DNA of 64,000 nt. Source: Gonocerus acuteangulatus. Lineage: Eukaryota > Arthropoda > Insecta > Hemiptera > Coreidae. Of this stretch, positions 27,264 to 37,064 are shown one piece after another. Location of the stretch: contig OX328123.1 of NCBI GenBank assembly GCA_946811695.1, forward strand, positions 17,450,213 to 17,514,212, read 5' to 3'. A program made the position numbers and the translations under genes. The notes below the pieces were generated by a model that had not been told where the DNA came from, ran no database searches, and saw nothing but the letters and a program-made list of their open reading frames with translations. Position 1 is the stretch's first letter. Each line of letters starts with the position of its first letter.

Positions 27264-30200
27264 GTCGAACACAAAAATAATTACTAGGAAATTCTAATCA
27301 TTAGGTGAGTTCTATTGCTTTAAATTTATTATTTTAATGCCCTTATAAAGTAATTGAATTTGATTTTTTCCTCAAACGTTCTTAAATCCAAAACTTAGGA
27401 AATTATTATTAGGAAATGTTTATTAAGTTTTACTGAAGCGTAGATCACGTTGATCATAAACTTTTCTGAAAACTTCAAAAACAAAAGTGTGTTTTGCTCC
27501 ATTCCTATTAACATTTTAGGCATTTAAAGGTACTTTTTGGAAAATAAGTTTAATCCTCTACAACGTTTATGTCAACTATTTTTTTCCTTACGGGCATACT
27601 TTCTACGTTATTGGCAGAAAAATGACGAAAAACAAGGGTTTTATCGGTTTTGGGCAATTTGTTACTCATTGGTGCGCTTTAGCGAAAAATGACAGATAGA
27701 AAATCGACATAAAATTCAATTCTCTACAACAATCCGTCATAAAAGTAACCCCTTGCTATTGGAGATTCCAGAGTTAGGGTCTCTGGAGAAGAACTGGAGA
27801 AAGTTGAGGAGTCGTGCATTAAGTCCAATGAAAGTTTATTCAACCACGTTAAGACCCACCAAGTTTCGTTTTTAAATTTCAAAAATTGTGGGAAAAAAGG
27901 GGGGTGTCAATTGATTTTTGAACACCCTGTATATATATATATATATAAACTGCGCAATATCCCCTAAAATATCCCTTAGTCGAACCCTCCAACGAATTGC
28001 ATTCCAAGTGCTGGAAGTGCTTTCAGAACGTCCAACCCATTACTCCAAGTGGCTCAAATTTTTTTCCAAGAATATTTTCCTTTCTAGAAACCAAATAATT
28101 TCTTCTGTGACATGGTCTGAGAACACTGGGCTTCCTACGTAGCCGGGTGTAAATTGTGATGCGCAGTGCTAACGAGAGTACCTGTGAGGCATACAAATTA
28201 TCCCAAGAGCGAAAATTGGCATTTAAGGTTACGCGACCTCTATTGATTGCTATAGTTCACTTTTCTTTTTTTTTTTTATGATACTCCGTGTAGTTATACG
28301 TATGTATGAAATGGTGTTATCTTTCCTTCGACGTCGTTAAATATCAAACGATTGGTTGTTTTGCCAATCAGTGAAGTTACTTTGTTTGAGGTATACTTGT
28401 GCCTGTACTTGTTAATTACATGGAATATGGTAATAATAATTATACCATGTAATTAAATTGTATACTAATCAAATAAACAACCCCATACTACCCCAAGATA
28501 TTAGATGATACCTCACTTGGGGTTGTTTACAATCTTGTCCATATTCGCTTGATGTTCTATTAAACAGGACTATGTTCACACGATAAAATGTGTTGATGCT
28601 GATTGCAGGCAAATCAGAAAGCAGTTATGACCCAGACTTTGGGCGGGAACGCGGCAGAATTGATTGATCAAAGGAAAAGCCACTTCTTGGCCCGAGGTCA
28701 TCTCGCTCCCGATGCAGACTTCCTTCTCAGCCCCCATCAGTTCCTGACATATTTCTATATTAACGTAGCACCTCAATGGCAGTCCATAAACGGTGGTAAC
28801 TGGGTCAGAATTGAAGATACCACCAGGAAAACAGCCAAAAAGGTATTTATAAATATTTCCCAAATATAACATGTCCCATAATCTATTGTTCTTTAAAAAA
28901 TCTTATTTTTATCTTAACCCATTCACTATTGCACCTAAACTGGTGCGGCTGGCTAAGTCGTCCTCCCCGTGGAGCTCCCACACTGGTGCGAGCTGACACT
29001 GACAGAGACGCTTTCTCCCGCTCTGGTGCGGGCTAACACTGACGAAGACGCTTTCTTTCGCACTGATCCGGGCTAACTCTGGCATACGCTGTCTCCCGCA
29101 CTGATGCGAGCTAACACTGGTAGACGCTGTCTCCAGCTCTGGTGCGGGCTAACACTGACGGAGACGCTTTCTTCCGCATTGATGCGGGCTAACATTGACA
29201 GACACGCTTTCTTCCACACTGATGCGGGCTAACACTGGCAGACGCTGTCTCCCGCTCTAGTGGGGGCTAACACTGACGGAGACGCTTTCTTCCACACTGA
29301 TGCGGGCTATCATTGACAGAGACGCTTTCCCCCGCACTGGTGCGGGCTAACACTGACAGAGACGCTTTCTCCCGCACTGGTGCGAGCTAACATTAACAGA
29401 GACGCTTTCCCCCGCACTAATGCGGGCCAACACTGACAGAGACGCTTTCTTCCGCACTGATGCGGGCTAACATTAACAGAGACGCTTTCCCCCACACTAA
29501 TGCGGGCTAAAATCAACAGAGGCGCTTTCCCCCGCACTGGTGCGGGCTAACTCTGCGAGACGCTGTCTCCCGCACTGGTGCGGGCTAACACTGACAGAGA
29601 CGCTTTCTCCCGCACTGGTGCGGGCTAACAAAGACGCAATGGGTTTTCATAAACCTAAATTCTCGCCCTACCTAGAGGCCTTTTCTTGTTAATCTAGTAC
29701 TTTTATTAGTTCAACGCTGGATTCTATGAGATAATTTCTCTGTCTCCTCTGTTATGATTAAGCTCTCTAATGAGTAAAAGGACGAAGAGAAATACAAAAT
29801 CAGCACAACGTGAGGTGTGCACTAAAGACGGGCGTCTGAATCGATCTTCAAGGGCCGATCTTTAATGAATCGATCTATCTAGAATACCGTAAAATAAAGT
29901 GTTTATTTTTAATTTCAAATATTCAAATACTTAATCTCACTTCTTGTTGCTCAATCTCTGATATTTCTGAAGAATTCTCATTTGTTTAATTAAAGAAGCA
30001 ATTTACAGAACAGTGTCCAATGTCCAGTAAAATAGACTTTTATTACAACAATAACATTATGCAACGACTCAATACCTTCCGTTTCTGGAACTAGAAGGTA
30101 TTATAATAAAAATAGGGTTTCAATCTGTGCTTTTAGTTTGTATAACCATCATTATTATAGTTAGTTTTTTGTCTATCATTATTATTATTATTTTTTTCAC

Positions 30201-30507
30201 ATTTTTTAAACATATATGTAGGGGAATGTTGGATAAAACCGAGACCTGGGTATTTTGGCTATATTAGTTGTGTTATCTGTTTGAAAATGCATGAAACTAG
30301 TAGCAGACATCCGCTATATTATTTGGAGATATCGGAAAGGCAGTGTAGCTTATTTGTTTGCTGACGCCGATGTTTGGAAAAATTCAAGCTTAAAACTTTC
30401 GAGTTTTACTCCACCGATTTTACTCTGTAGTTTCTAATTGCCTGAAGATTTGTGTTAGACAAGCAGAACATTTGATAACACTTCTTCTAGCTGTTAATTT
30501 TTTTTAA

Positions 30508-30559
<52 letters not shown>

Positions 30560-33500
30560 GCGCACGTAGATGTGGCTTAAGAAGAGAAAATAAAGTCCTC
30601 TTATTAAATCTCTACGAATACAGACACAGGCATAATAATGATTTTTATCTTGCAATAAAAAATTATTTTACTTATTATTATCATAATTTTTTCAATTTTT
30701 ATTAATTAACTGTGTAATTTTTCTTGTATATTTTATTTTCATCTATTTCTTTATTTTCTCATTTTTTTTTATTTATTTTTTTTTTATTTGTATAAATTTT
30801 AAATTGTTTTTTATTCTTTTCTTTTTTTTTTATTAACCATTATGTGAGCAAATCGCCTTGCTATTGTGAAGCTCCGTAAATAAATAAATACATTTTTTTT
30901 TTTTTTTTTTTTAACGGCGCATCAACTATTTGGCTATTAGTGCCGGGCTATCTACAGGTTGCCACCCTTTTGTAATGCCAACAGCACGTGGTCGGTCACC
31001 CATCCAGTTACTGACCACGCCCGACGTTGCTTAACTTCGATGATCTACGGGAACCGGTGCATTCAACGTGGCTATGGCTGTTGGCTGTTAATTTATTATA
31101 TTTTTTTTCTCATTTGATAAACAAATGCGTATATGTAGTAATACCCGTATATTTTAATATCATGTAACATTATTAGTTCATTATATAATATTTTTGATGA
31201 AAAATAGTCTTAAATACTTGCATAGTCTTAAAAATAGTCTTAAATGAAGGTTACAGATATATTTTTCATATTATCAAGTATTCAAATCGACTTATTTAGG
31301 TCGATTCGTAGTAGCGATGGGCGATTATCGAGTGAGAATCGATTCGAATCGAAATGAAATACGAATTTCGCCGATAATTGTAAGTAATCGTGAAATGATC
31401 CATAACGAAGATCGATCTATATCGTAGACTTACGATCTTCTGAGCCTAGAAGATTGATACTTTAAATCGATCTTCTTTTGCGGATCGATCTTTTCATATT
31501 ATCAAGTATTCAAATCCACTTATTTAGGTCGAATTGTAGTAGCGATGGGCGATTATCGAGTGAGAATCGATTCGAATCGAAATGAAATACGAATTTCGCC
31601 GATAATTGTAAGTAATCGTGAAATGATCCATAACGAAGATCGATCTATATCGTAGACTTACGATCTTCTGAGCCTAGAAGATTGATACTTTAAATCGATC
31701 TTCTTTTGCGGATCGATCTTTTCATATTATCAAGTATTCAAATCCACTTATTTAGGTCGAATTGTAGTAGCGATGGGCGATTATCGAGTGAGAATCGATT
31801 CGAATCGAAATGAAATACGAATTTCGCCGATAATTGTAAGTAATCGTGAAATGATCCATATCGAAGATCGATCGATAACGTAGACTTACGATCTTCTGAG
31901 CCTAGAAGATTGACATTTTAAATCGATCTTTTTTTTTTTGTGGATCGATCTTTTCATTTCGATTCGAATCGATTCAAATGATCGATGATGATATTTGAGA
32001 ATCGCCTATAACTAGTAGGCACAACTGACCAAATGTATTCCGTGTATTGAATGTACCCGTGAAAAGGTTAAAAGCTGTGGTTGGCTAGCCTATAATTGTC
32101 GGCACCCCCTCCTTACAGAACACCCACAAAATAGCAACACCACTTACAGAAGAGTACATTCGTTCAATAGCAAAATTATTACAAGCGTGAAAATATCTCT
32201 CCTACACAAATGTTCTGTACAGGGATTGTTTGTTAGTTCAGGTGTCTAGGTAATTTCGTTGTTTACATTTCACACGTCACTATGGCAAAAGAAAATGTGT
32301 ATGAAATAACTTCAACATTTTCCTAATGAATGAATTTTTGAAACATTTCATGAAATCTTCATCCACGTAGGGAGGTTTTTTATTTGCGTTATTACATATT
32401 AATATTCTTATCTTCGTGGACGGCGGAAGGTCAACAAATAAAATCTTCAACACTCAGTATCACCAACTTTATTTCATCCCTACATGTTTCACACCTTTAT
32501 TGGTGCCTCTTCAGGGGAAAAAATTACAAAAATGAAACTTACAGCCTACACCTGAGGAGGATAACCTTCCACCAGTACGGCCACGTCTAGAATGATCATG
32601 GTCTGAAAGAATTCAATATGGCGAAAAATAAACAGCTGATCGATAATCGATATGTCATACCTTTAAAAATGTTTAAAAATGAATTTCCAGAAGAAATATA
32701 GTCCTAACAATTAAAACCATCTTCCCACCTTCAACATAAAAACATAATTTTACTTTTTGTCAAATAAGTTAATAAAAATAGTATTTAAATGTAGTATTTC
32801 CGTTTTTTTATTTATTTATTCAGTCAGTTGAAGAATAATAATCATATTAATATTACTTATTTGGTTTCTAATTTATTTTTGATTTTTTTTTGGCACTAAC
32901 TATGAGCACATTAACATAAAGTAGGCGTAGCATGGCACGCCGCACAGCGGGGCAAACGACATTTCGTGTTTCAAAAAAGGCTACAGCCTCTAGACCTTAA
33001 CCGATTTCAATGCATTTTTTTTTTTTTTTTTTTTTTTTGTTTAATGAAAGCTAATCAAATTTAGAACAACTTTGTCAATTCACATTTTTGTTTTCCTTGT
33101 TTATTAAATTATGTGGAAAGATGTTTATAACCGTCCAATGCTTAAAACCTCCCAGCTACCCTTCTTATAAATAATTTTAAAATATGAATACCTCCAACAT
33201 TCATCCTAATCTAAGGTTTCTATGCTTATTAGGTGGTATTTCTTAAATTGATCACTCATTTTCACATCACTACGAGGTCATTACTGACGAGCTGTGACTA
33301 CATCGGATCGGATCGGGTCGGAACCAATGTAGGTACTCCCTTCGGCTATTGTCGGTCAAACGAAATCGGATCGGATCGGGGGAAATACACGTCCAATGTA
33401 GGTGCAGCCTAACAAGGAAGGTATTCGGCTGACAAATAGGGACACCTGAGACCTGGTCAAGCTACCTACCTACATAATAGCTACCTTAAATTACATAATA

Positions 33501-34970
33501 CATTTGATTGCGGACAGTAATATTTCCGTAAATAAATAAAATATATAAATCATCTATAATACTTAAGGTTCAATAAGGTTTTTTTTTTTTTTTTGTTTTT
33601 TTTTAATGAAAGGTAATAAAATTTAGAACAACTTTGTCTAGCCAGGCTTTTTTGTTATTTGTTTCCCCAGTTTTATTACAATTGAACATAAAATAATATT
33701 TTATTTTTCATCTAACTTAATATCGTCGATACAAAAGCAAACTAACGAATATGAAAAAATGCATCTTTCATTGTCCATCTTTAATAATTTCTGCTGGACT
33801 TATTTACGGCAAATTCTTCAATCTGACTTCACTCTATTAAAGGGAAAGTATTCCACTATCAAAAGGTCAAATCTGCCGAATATTTGACTGTCCAAAAAAA
33901 AGTTATGAATAAATACTTTTCCACTCTGAAAAGTGGTGATTTTCATATTCGTTAGTTTGCTTTTGTATCGACGATATTAGCTCTGATATCGTTGAAATTA
34001 AACATTCAAATCCTGATTAGACTTGGAAAAAGTCAGACTGACATATTTAAAACGCAAATTTATTCTTATTCGACCATGAGATTAATTGGAATAATATGAT
34101 TTTTAAATGATTTGAAAATATACTTTGATTTTTTCTAAGTCTAATAAGGATTTGAATGTTTAATTTCAACGATATCAGTGCTAATATTAAGTTAGATGAT
34201 AAATGAAATATTATTTCATGTTCAATTGTAAAATTTCGTGAATTATTTACATGTAATTTGATTAGCTTTTATTTTTTAAAAATGCATTGAAATAAGTTAA
34301 GATTTGAAGACCTTAGCCTTTTTTGAAACGCGAAATGTCGTTTGGGCCGACTGTGCGCCGTCGGGTAACAGCTAGTTTCAAACATAAAAGAGAAAAGACA
34401 TCCACGTTTTTATTTTTATTATTTATATTATACGTTATTTTAACCAATTTATTCAGTAATGGATTGTGACAACCTTTTGAGGAATGTGCTTTGTTATGCA
34501 GTTCCTGCGTGACGGACCTTTTTTTTTATGAGCTAAGCCGATTTTATTTCTTTAAATCATTTAGCATTTTATTTATTATTATAATCAAATAATTAATTAA
34601 ATTAAATTGTTTTCAGTATCAAGCGGACCTCGAAATAGTGACTGGCACATTTGGTGTCCTCCGCCTTTCCGGAGAGAAAGGCGAAAGAGAGATCTACTTG
34701 CAGAATGGTAAAATCCCAGTCCCCGAAATCTACTGGAAAGTCTTGAGAAATACTAAGGACAATTCGTGCATCGTCTTCATATCCGCCAACAACCCGTTCC
34801 TCACGCAGAAGCCACGTCAAATCTGCCCAGACATTTGCGCAGCGAACGGATGGCCAGTTCTACAGAACGACTTGTCCAAAGGTTTCATCTACTGCTGTGA
34901 TTACGCCCAGGCCAAGAGAGCTATACCAGAAATGCCGAATGTTTCTTGCCGCGGTACGCTAAGAGGTTAA
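15873..34970 (+). CDS. Secreted DNA/RNA non-specific endonuclease, gene 1
   Basis: Spliced from 15873-15984, 19497-19657, 21213-21431, 23733-23921, 28609-28842 and 34617-34970 (1269 nt, 422 aa). All introns are GT-AG, with phase 1 after exon 1 and phase 0 after the rest. A hydrophobic signal peptide (about 1-20) precedes an N-terminal domain whose hallmark is ITVACPG. The nuclease core has R256-G257-H258 in LARGHLAPDADF. By alignment with Serratia nuclease, H258 is the general base, N288 (INGGNW) the metal ligand, E296 (RIED) and R300 the supporting residues. Exon 6 is Cys-rich, as expected for a disulfide-stabilised secreted enzyme. It should cut dsRNA and/or DNA with Mg2+ outside the cell. 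Relatives are insect gut or salivary dsRNases and crab duplex-specific nuclease. Substrate preference cannot be read from sequence. Confidence 0.9.
15985..17490. other. Gene 1 intron 1, first half: no feature recognised
   Basis: AT-rich. The exon 1 frame stays open into the intron by chance to 16154. Confidence 0.5.
17491..18342. mobile_element. piggyBac-like non-autonomous element
   Basis: TTAACCTTTTCCGTAC at the left and TATGGAAAGGGTTAA at the right form inverted ends bounded by TTAA, the piggyBac target duplication. The interior holds internal repeats around GGACTTGTACAGCAGTCGAG and AT-rich filler. No transposase frame. Lies in gene 1 intron 1. Confidence 0.65.
18470..18740 (-). mobile_element. 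Jockey-like LINE fragment
   Basis: The minus strand reads VQTIQSKVLCRIVNI, and then in a shifted frame HSKL and YPNPK. That is the same polymerase C-terminus as at 45009-45596. Decayed. Confidence 0.6.
18958..19358 (+). mobile_element. Diverged family B Helentron 3' part
   Basis: GGTTTACTCCGTACCCAAAT, CGGTATACGCCGTGGGTA and AGCAGCTTCTGCGCGACAC follow the order of 38990-39775. The 3' hairpin is recognisable. It lies just upstream of gene 1 exon 2. Confidence 0.65.
19497..19657 (+). CDS. Gene 1 exon 2
   Basis: Acceptor TTTTAG|CTACC, donor GAG|GTTGGC. Encodes CSINVNQDLPKKNEPLLL and IWLREGE, the start of the N-terminal domain. Confidence 0.85.
20280..20890 (+). repeat. Ancestral intron 2 sequence shared with gene 2, split by a LINE
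   Basis: 20330-20425 and 20828-20890 (and on to about 21100) align with gene 2 intron 2 at 44740-45000 and 45600-45715. Shared stretches include AACCTTCC/GACCTTCC, CACTGATGCTTCCTT and TTTTTGCAC. Confidence 0.75.
20432..20827 (+). mobile_element. LINE (endonuclease-RT type) remnant
   Basis: Frames read LFSPVLLYSSES and then LKWFGHVSRMGDDRKVKW and KRPVGRPRNTY, the typical post-RT region of non-LTR polymerases. Absent from gene 2 intron 2. ATCGCT repeats at 20426 and 20828 are a possible short target duplication. Confidence 0.7.
21213..21431 (+). CDS. Gene 1 exon 3
   Basis: Acceptor TTTGCAG|GAAATC, donor CAG|GTAACA, 73 codons. Contains ITVACPGFRN, CRFGSTLSV and CANGKGVIVELGF. Confidence 0.9.
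21520..21650 (+). mobile_element. SINE 3' tail fragment
   Basis: GGGAAAATTTCCCGCTGCAC, GATGTCGGCGATAATAGCCC and GAGCGCC match the tail module also seen at 27090-27210 (+) and 63904-64000 (-). Confidence 0.6.
22225..23330 (+). mobile_element. Non-LTR retrotransposon 3' end with (CTAT)n tail
   Basis: Frames read FSWWHHLLGMPESELPRIVY and, at 22398-22781, IRLAGHHHTKLFYNHYKHTF followed by a C-x2-C...H...C finger (CPLCKADTNTVLHLLLNC). That is the usual C-terminus of R1/CR1-type LINEs. The 3' UTR runs into AATAAATATATCTATCTATC, a tetranucleotide tail (about 23262-23318). 5'-truncated, in gene 1 intron 3. Confidence 0.8.
23450..23518. repeat. (TA)n microsatellite
   Basis: About 34 TA units. Confidence 0.95.
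23733..23921 (+). CDS. Gene 1 exon 4
   Basis: Acceptor CTTCACAG|GCTGTG, donor CAG|GTAACG, 63 codons. Contains LVEVCHN, YYSTHTIYGS and GLNPDAAYNQ. Confidence 0.9.
24057..25205. mobile_element. Foldback element with about 490-bp arms
   Basis: GTCCAGGCAACGG at the left and CGTTGCCTGGAC at the right are the tips of long inverted arms. GGCTGGATAGGAGGTGAA pairs with TTCACCTCCTATCCAGCC. The core (about 24545-24720) is AT-rich. A homopolymer C tract lies at 25073-25086. Lies wholly in gene 1 intron 4. Confidence 0.85.
25774..27929. mobile_element. Long-TIR element with TA target duplication
   Basis: The arms are nearly 1 kb each (about 25774-26808 and 26903-27929). The tips are CAGGGTGTTCAAAA and TTTTGAACACCCTG, each bordered by TA. 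Each arm contains a copy of a SINE tail module. In the right arm its poly(A) is about 50 nt (27208-27260). The spacer is about 95 bp. TA duplication suggests Tc1/mariner-type mobilisation. No transposase. Confidence 0.85.
28609..28842 (+). CDS. Gene 1 exon 5 (catalytic)
   Basis: Acceptor GATTGCAG|GCAAAT, donor AAG|GTATTT, 78 codons. Carries LARGHLAPDADF and the APQWQSINGGNW region. Confidence 0.93.
28914..29648. mobile_element. piggyBac-like ends enclosing a 40-bp satellite
   Basis: TTAACCCATTCACTATTGC at the left and GCAATGGGTT at the right are inverted. TTAA is kept on the left only. The interior is the 40-bp array described separately. Confidence 0.5.
28938..29635. repeat. 40-bp satellite, about 17 units
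   Basis: The unit includes GAGACGCTTTCTCCCGCACT and GGTGCGGGCTAACACTGACA. Each unit holds the palindrome CCCGCACTGGTGCGGG. Some units are shortened (38 or 37 bp). GC-rich against an AT-rich background. Confidence 0.92.
29649..30489. other. Gene 1 intron 5 segment, no gene recognised
   Basis: AT-rich. GAATCGATCTTC motifs at 29838-29890 resemble the 228-bp array at 31250. Confidence 0.4.
30511..30557. repeat. (TG)n microsatellite
   Basis: About 23 TG units. Confidence 0.95.
30893..31085 (-). mobile_element. 5S rRNA-derived SINE
   Basis: On the minus strand, 31085 to about 30977 reads as a 5S rRNA head: GCCAACAGCCATAGCCACGT at the start, then AAGTTAAGCAACGTCGGGCG and GGATGGGTGACCGACCACGT with the internal promoter region. 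A tail GGGTGGCAACCTGTAGATAG and TAGTTGATGCGCCG follows, then a poly(A) of about 20. This is a SINE3-type element, not a functional 5S gene. Confidence 0.88.
31250..31990. repeat. 228-bp tandem repeat, three copies
   Basis: CGATGGGCGATTATCGAG recurs at 31315, 31543 and 31771 (228-bp spacing). The units are almost identical and rich in ATCGAT and GATCGATC palindromes. The end reads GAGAATCGCC, the inverse of GGGCGATTATC, so the array may sit in an element with hAT-like ends. Confidence 0.9.
31991..32935. other. Gene 1 intron 5 segment, possible Penelope-like remnant
   Basis: 32440-32530 contains CATGTTTCACACCTTTATTG and GTGCCTCTTCAGG, a motif style seen near Penelope-like termini. Otherwise nothing recognised. 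Confidence 0.3.
32945..33577. repeat. About 600-bp block nearly identical to 54785-55383
   Basis: From GCCTCTAGACCTTAACCG through CATCGGATCGGATCGGGTCG to ACTTAAGGTTCAAT. It differs from the second copy at only a handful of positions. It contains ATCGGATCGG motifs and TCCAATGTAGGTGCAG. Confidence 0.85.
33722..33975. mobile_element. 254-bp MITE, copy in gene 1 intron 5
   Basis: Inverted termini of about 38 bp (ATCGTCGATACAAAAGCAAA and its complement). It is inserted in a TTAATATCAGCxCTGAT sequence whose empty version is present at about 26748-26762. The same element is at 46852-47105, also 254 bp. Confidence 0.85.
34385..34532 (+). mobile_element. Family B Helentron 3' end fragment
   Basis: TTATGCAGTTCCTGCGTGAC then GGACCTTTTT, the family B 3' hairpin and tail. 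It lies about 85 bp upstream of gene 1 exon 6. Confidence 0.6.
34617..34970 (+). CDS. Gene 1 exon 6 (terminal)
   Basis: Acceptor TTTTCAG|TATCAA, stop TAA at 34968-34970. Six or more cysteines (NSCIVF, ICPDICAANGW, YCCDYAQ, SCRG). An AATAAA overlaps the stop (34969-34974). Confidence 0.92.
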   Translation, partial: YQADLEIVTGTFGVLRLSGEKGEREIYLQNGKIPVPEIYWKVLRNTKDNSCIVFISANNPFLTQKPRQICPDICAANGWPVLQNDLSKGFIYCCDYAQAKRAIPEMPNVSCRGTLRG

Positions 34971-35030
34971 TAAAGTTCGATATACCCCAAAGTATGAACA
35001 CCGGCGAGACTTGGTCCTCAAAAAGCTAAA

Positions 35031-35206
35031 GCAGGCTATACACGGTCAGACAGGCCTGTCAGTTAGACCTGAACAGTCCGCTTGAACGTGTATATATTCC
35101 GACCGGTCTGTCAGTTAAGACTGTTCTGGCGGTCGGAATATATACACGTTCAGGCGGACTGTTCAGGTCTAACTGACAGGCCTGTCTGAACCGTGTGGTA
35201 GCCTGC
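35031..35206. mobile_element. Hairpin MITE just downstream of gene 1
   Basis: Arms of about 80 bp from GCAGGCTATACACGG to its complement ending TAGCCTGC. The whole unit folds on itself (CAGACAGGCCTGTCAGTTAG is repeated inverted). Confidence 0.85.
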
Positions 35207-35278
35207 TTTACAATATAATACAACACGACATGCAAGAGTTACTGACTAAAGTTAACCCACATATAGACCAGTGTTAGG

Positions 35279-37046
35279 CAAAAATCATTCAGAATAATGA
35301 ATTCATCTCGTATTTCATTCTGAATAATGAATAATTTTTCATTAATTATTCAGTCAATTCAATGATTTACGTAACTTTTTTATTGAATAAAAACGATTTA
35401 TTGAATAAAAATTATTTTTGAATAAATTTGTAATTTTTCGCTAAATACAAGTGATTTATTTTAACAATCTTTTCTAATAAAAATTACTAAGGTCCTTAAA
35501 CTTTTTCTTACTTTTAATGAAAATTATTTATTTAAGTGATATTGTTTACTTAACTTAAAGAATCTGAGTTTATTGTTTCATGAACCACATTATTTTAAAT
35601 GAATAATAATTATGAATGAAGAATGAAAAATAATTAATCATTCGTTAAATAAAGAAAATCGGTCAATGAATAACTGAATAAATTCTTGTTCAATAAACAT
35701 TTATTGAATTATGAGCCAAATCTGTTATCCTTAGAATAAAAAATAAATCAATGCATGAATAACTTAATCAATGAATATATTCTTGTTCAATAAACATTTA
35801 TTGAATTATGAGCCAACTCTGTAATCCTTAGAATAAAAAATAAATCAGTGCATGAATAACTTAATCAATGAATATATTCTTGTTCAATAAACATTTATTG
35901 AATTATGAGCCAACTCTGTAATCCTTAGAATAAAAAATAAATCAGTGCATGAATAACTTAATCAATGAATAAATTCTTGTTCAATAAACATTTATTGAAT
36001 TATGAGCCAAATCTGTTATCCTTAGAATAAAAAATAAATCAGTGCATGAATAACTTAATCAATGATTATATTCTTGTTCAATAAACATTTATTGAATTAT
36101 GAGCCAACTCTGTTATCCTTAGAATAAAAAATAAATCAGTTCATGAATAACTTAATCAATGAATAAATTCTTGTTCAATAAACATTTATTGAATTATGAG
36201 TCAACTCTGTTATCCTTAGAATAAAAAATAAATCAGTTCATGAATAACTTAATCAATGAATAAATTCTTGTTCAATAAACATTTATTGAATTATGAGCCA
36301 AATCTGTTATCCTTAGAATAAAAAATAAATCAGTGCATGAATAACTTAATCAATGAATATATTCTTGTTCAATAAACATTTATTGAATTATGAGCCAACT
36401 CTGTTATCCTTAGAATAAAAAATAAATCAGTTCATGAATAACTTAATCAATGAATAAATTCTTGTTCAATAAACATTTATTGAATTATGAGCCAACTCTG
36501 TTATCCTTAGAATAAAAAATAAATCAGTTCATGAATAACTTAATCAATGAATATATTCTTATTCAATAAACATTTATTGAATTATGAGCCAAATCTGTTA
36601 TCCTTAGAATAAAAAATAAATCAATGCATGAATAACTTAATCAATGAATAAATTCTTGTTCAATAAACATTTATTGAATTATGAGCCAAATCTGTTATCC
36701 TTAGAATAAAAAATAAATCAGTGCATGAATAACTTAATCAATGAATATATTCTTGTTCAATAAACATTTATTGAATTATGAGCCAAATCTGTTATCCTTA
36801 GAATAAAAAATAAATCAATGCATGAATAACTTAATCAATGAATAAATTCTTGTTCAATAAACATTTATTGAATTATGAGCCAAATCTGTTATCCTTAGAA
36901 TAAAAAATAAATCAGTGCATGAATAACTTAATCAATGAATATATTCTTATTCAATAAACATTTATTGAATTATGAGCCAACTCTGTTATCCTTAGAATAA
37001 AAAATAAATAAGTGCATGAATGATTATTGAATAATGCCCTACTCTG
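35279..37046. mobile_element. hAT-like MITE ends enclosing a satellite
   Basis: CAGTGTTAGGCAAAAATCAT at the left and TGCCCTACTCTG at the right are hAT-style inverted ends, related to the MITE at 45774-46217. The flanking 8 bp do not match, so a clean insertion cannot be shown. Confidence 0.5.
35600..37020. repeat. 97-bp satellite, 14 copies
   Basis: CAATAAACATTTATTG recurs every 97 bp from 35691 to 36952. Units differ at a few positions (AATATATTC/AATAAATTC, GTGCATG/ATGCATG/GTTCATG), giving a mosaic of variants. Confidence 0.95.
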
Positions 37047-37064
37047 ACACCCTTATCAAACATT

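Noticed and set aside
26877..27274. Minus-strand proteins starting with long Phe runs
   Set aside because: Translation of a SINE poly(A)/poly(T) inside a foldback arm.
28938..29635. 75-codon minus-strand open frame in the 40-bp array
   Set aside because: It exists only because of the repeat, and 40 is not a multiple of three. No coding signal.
30977..31085. Functional 5S rRNA gene
   Set aside because: Several changes from canonical 5S, no terminator-flanked isolated gene, and the head is fused to a SINE tail with poly(A).
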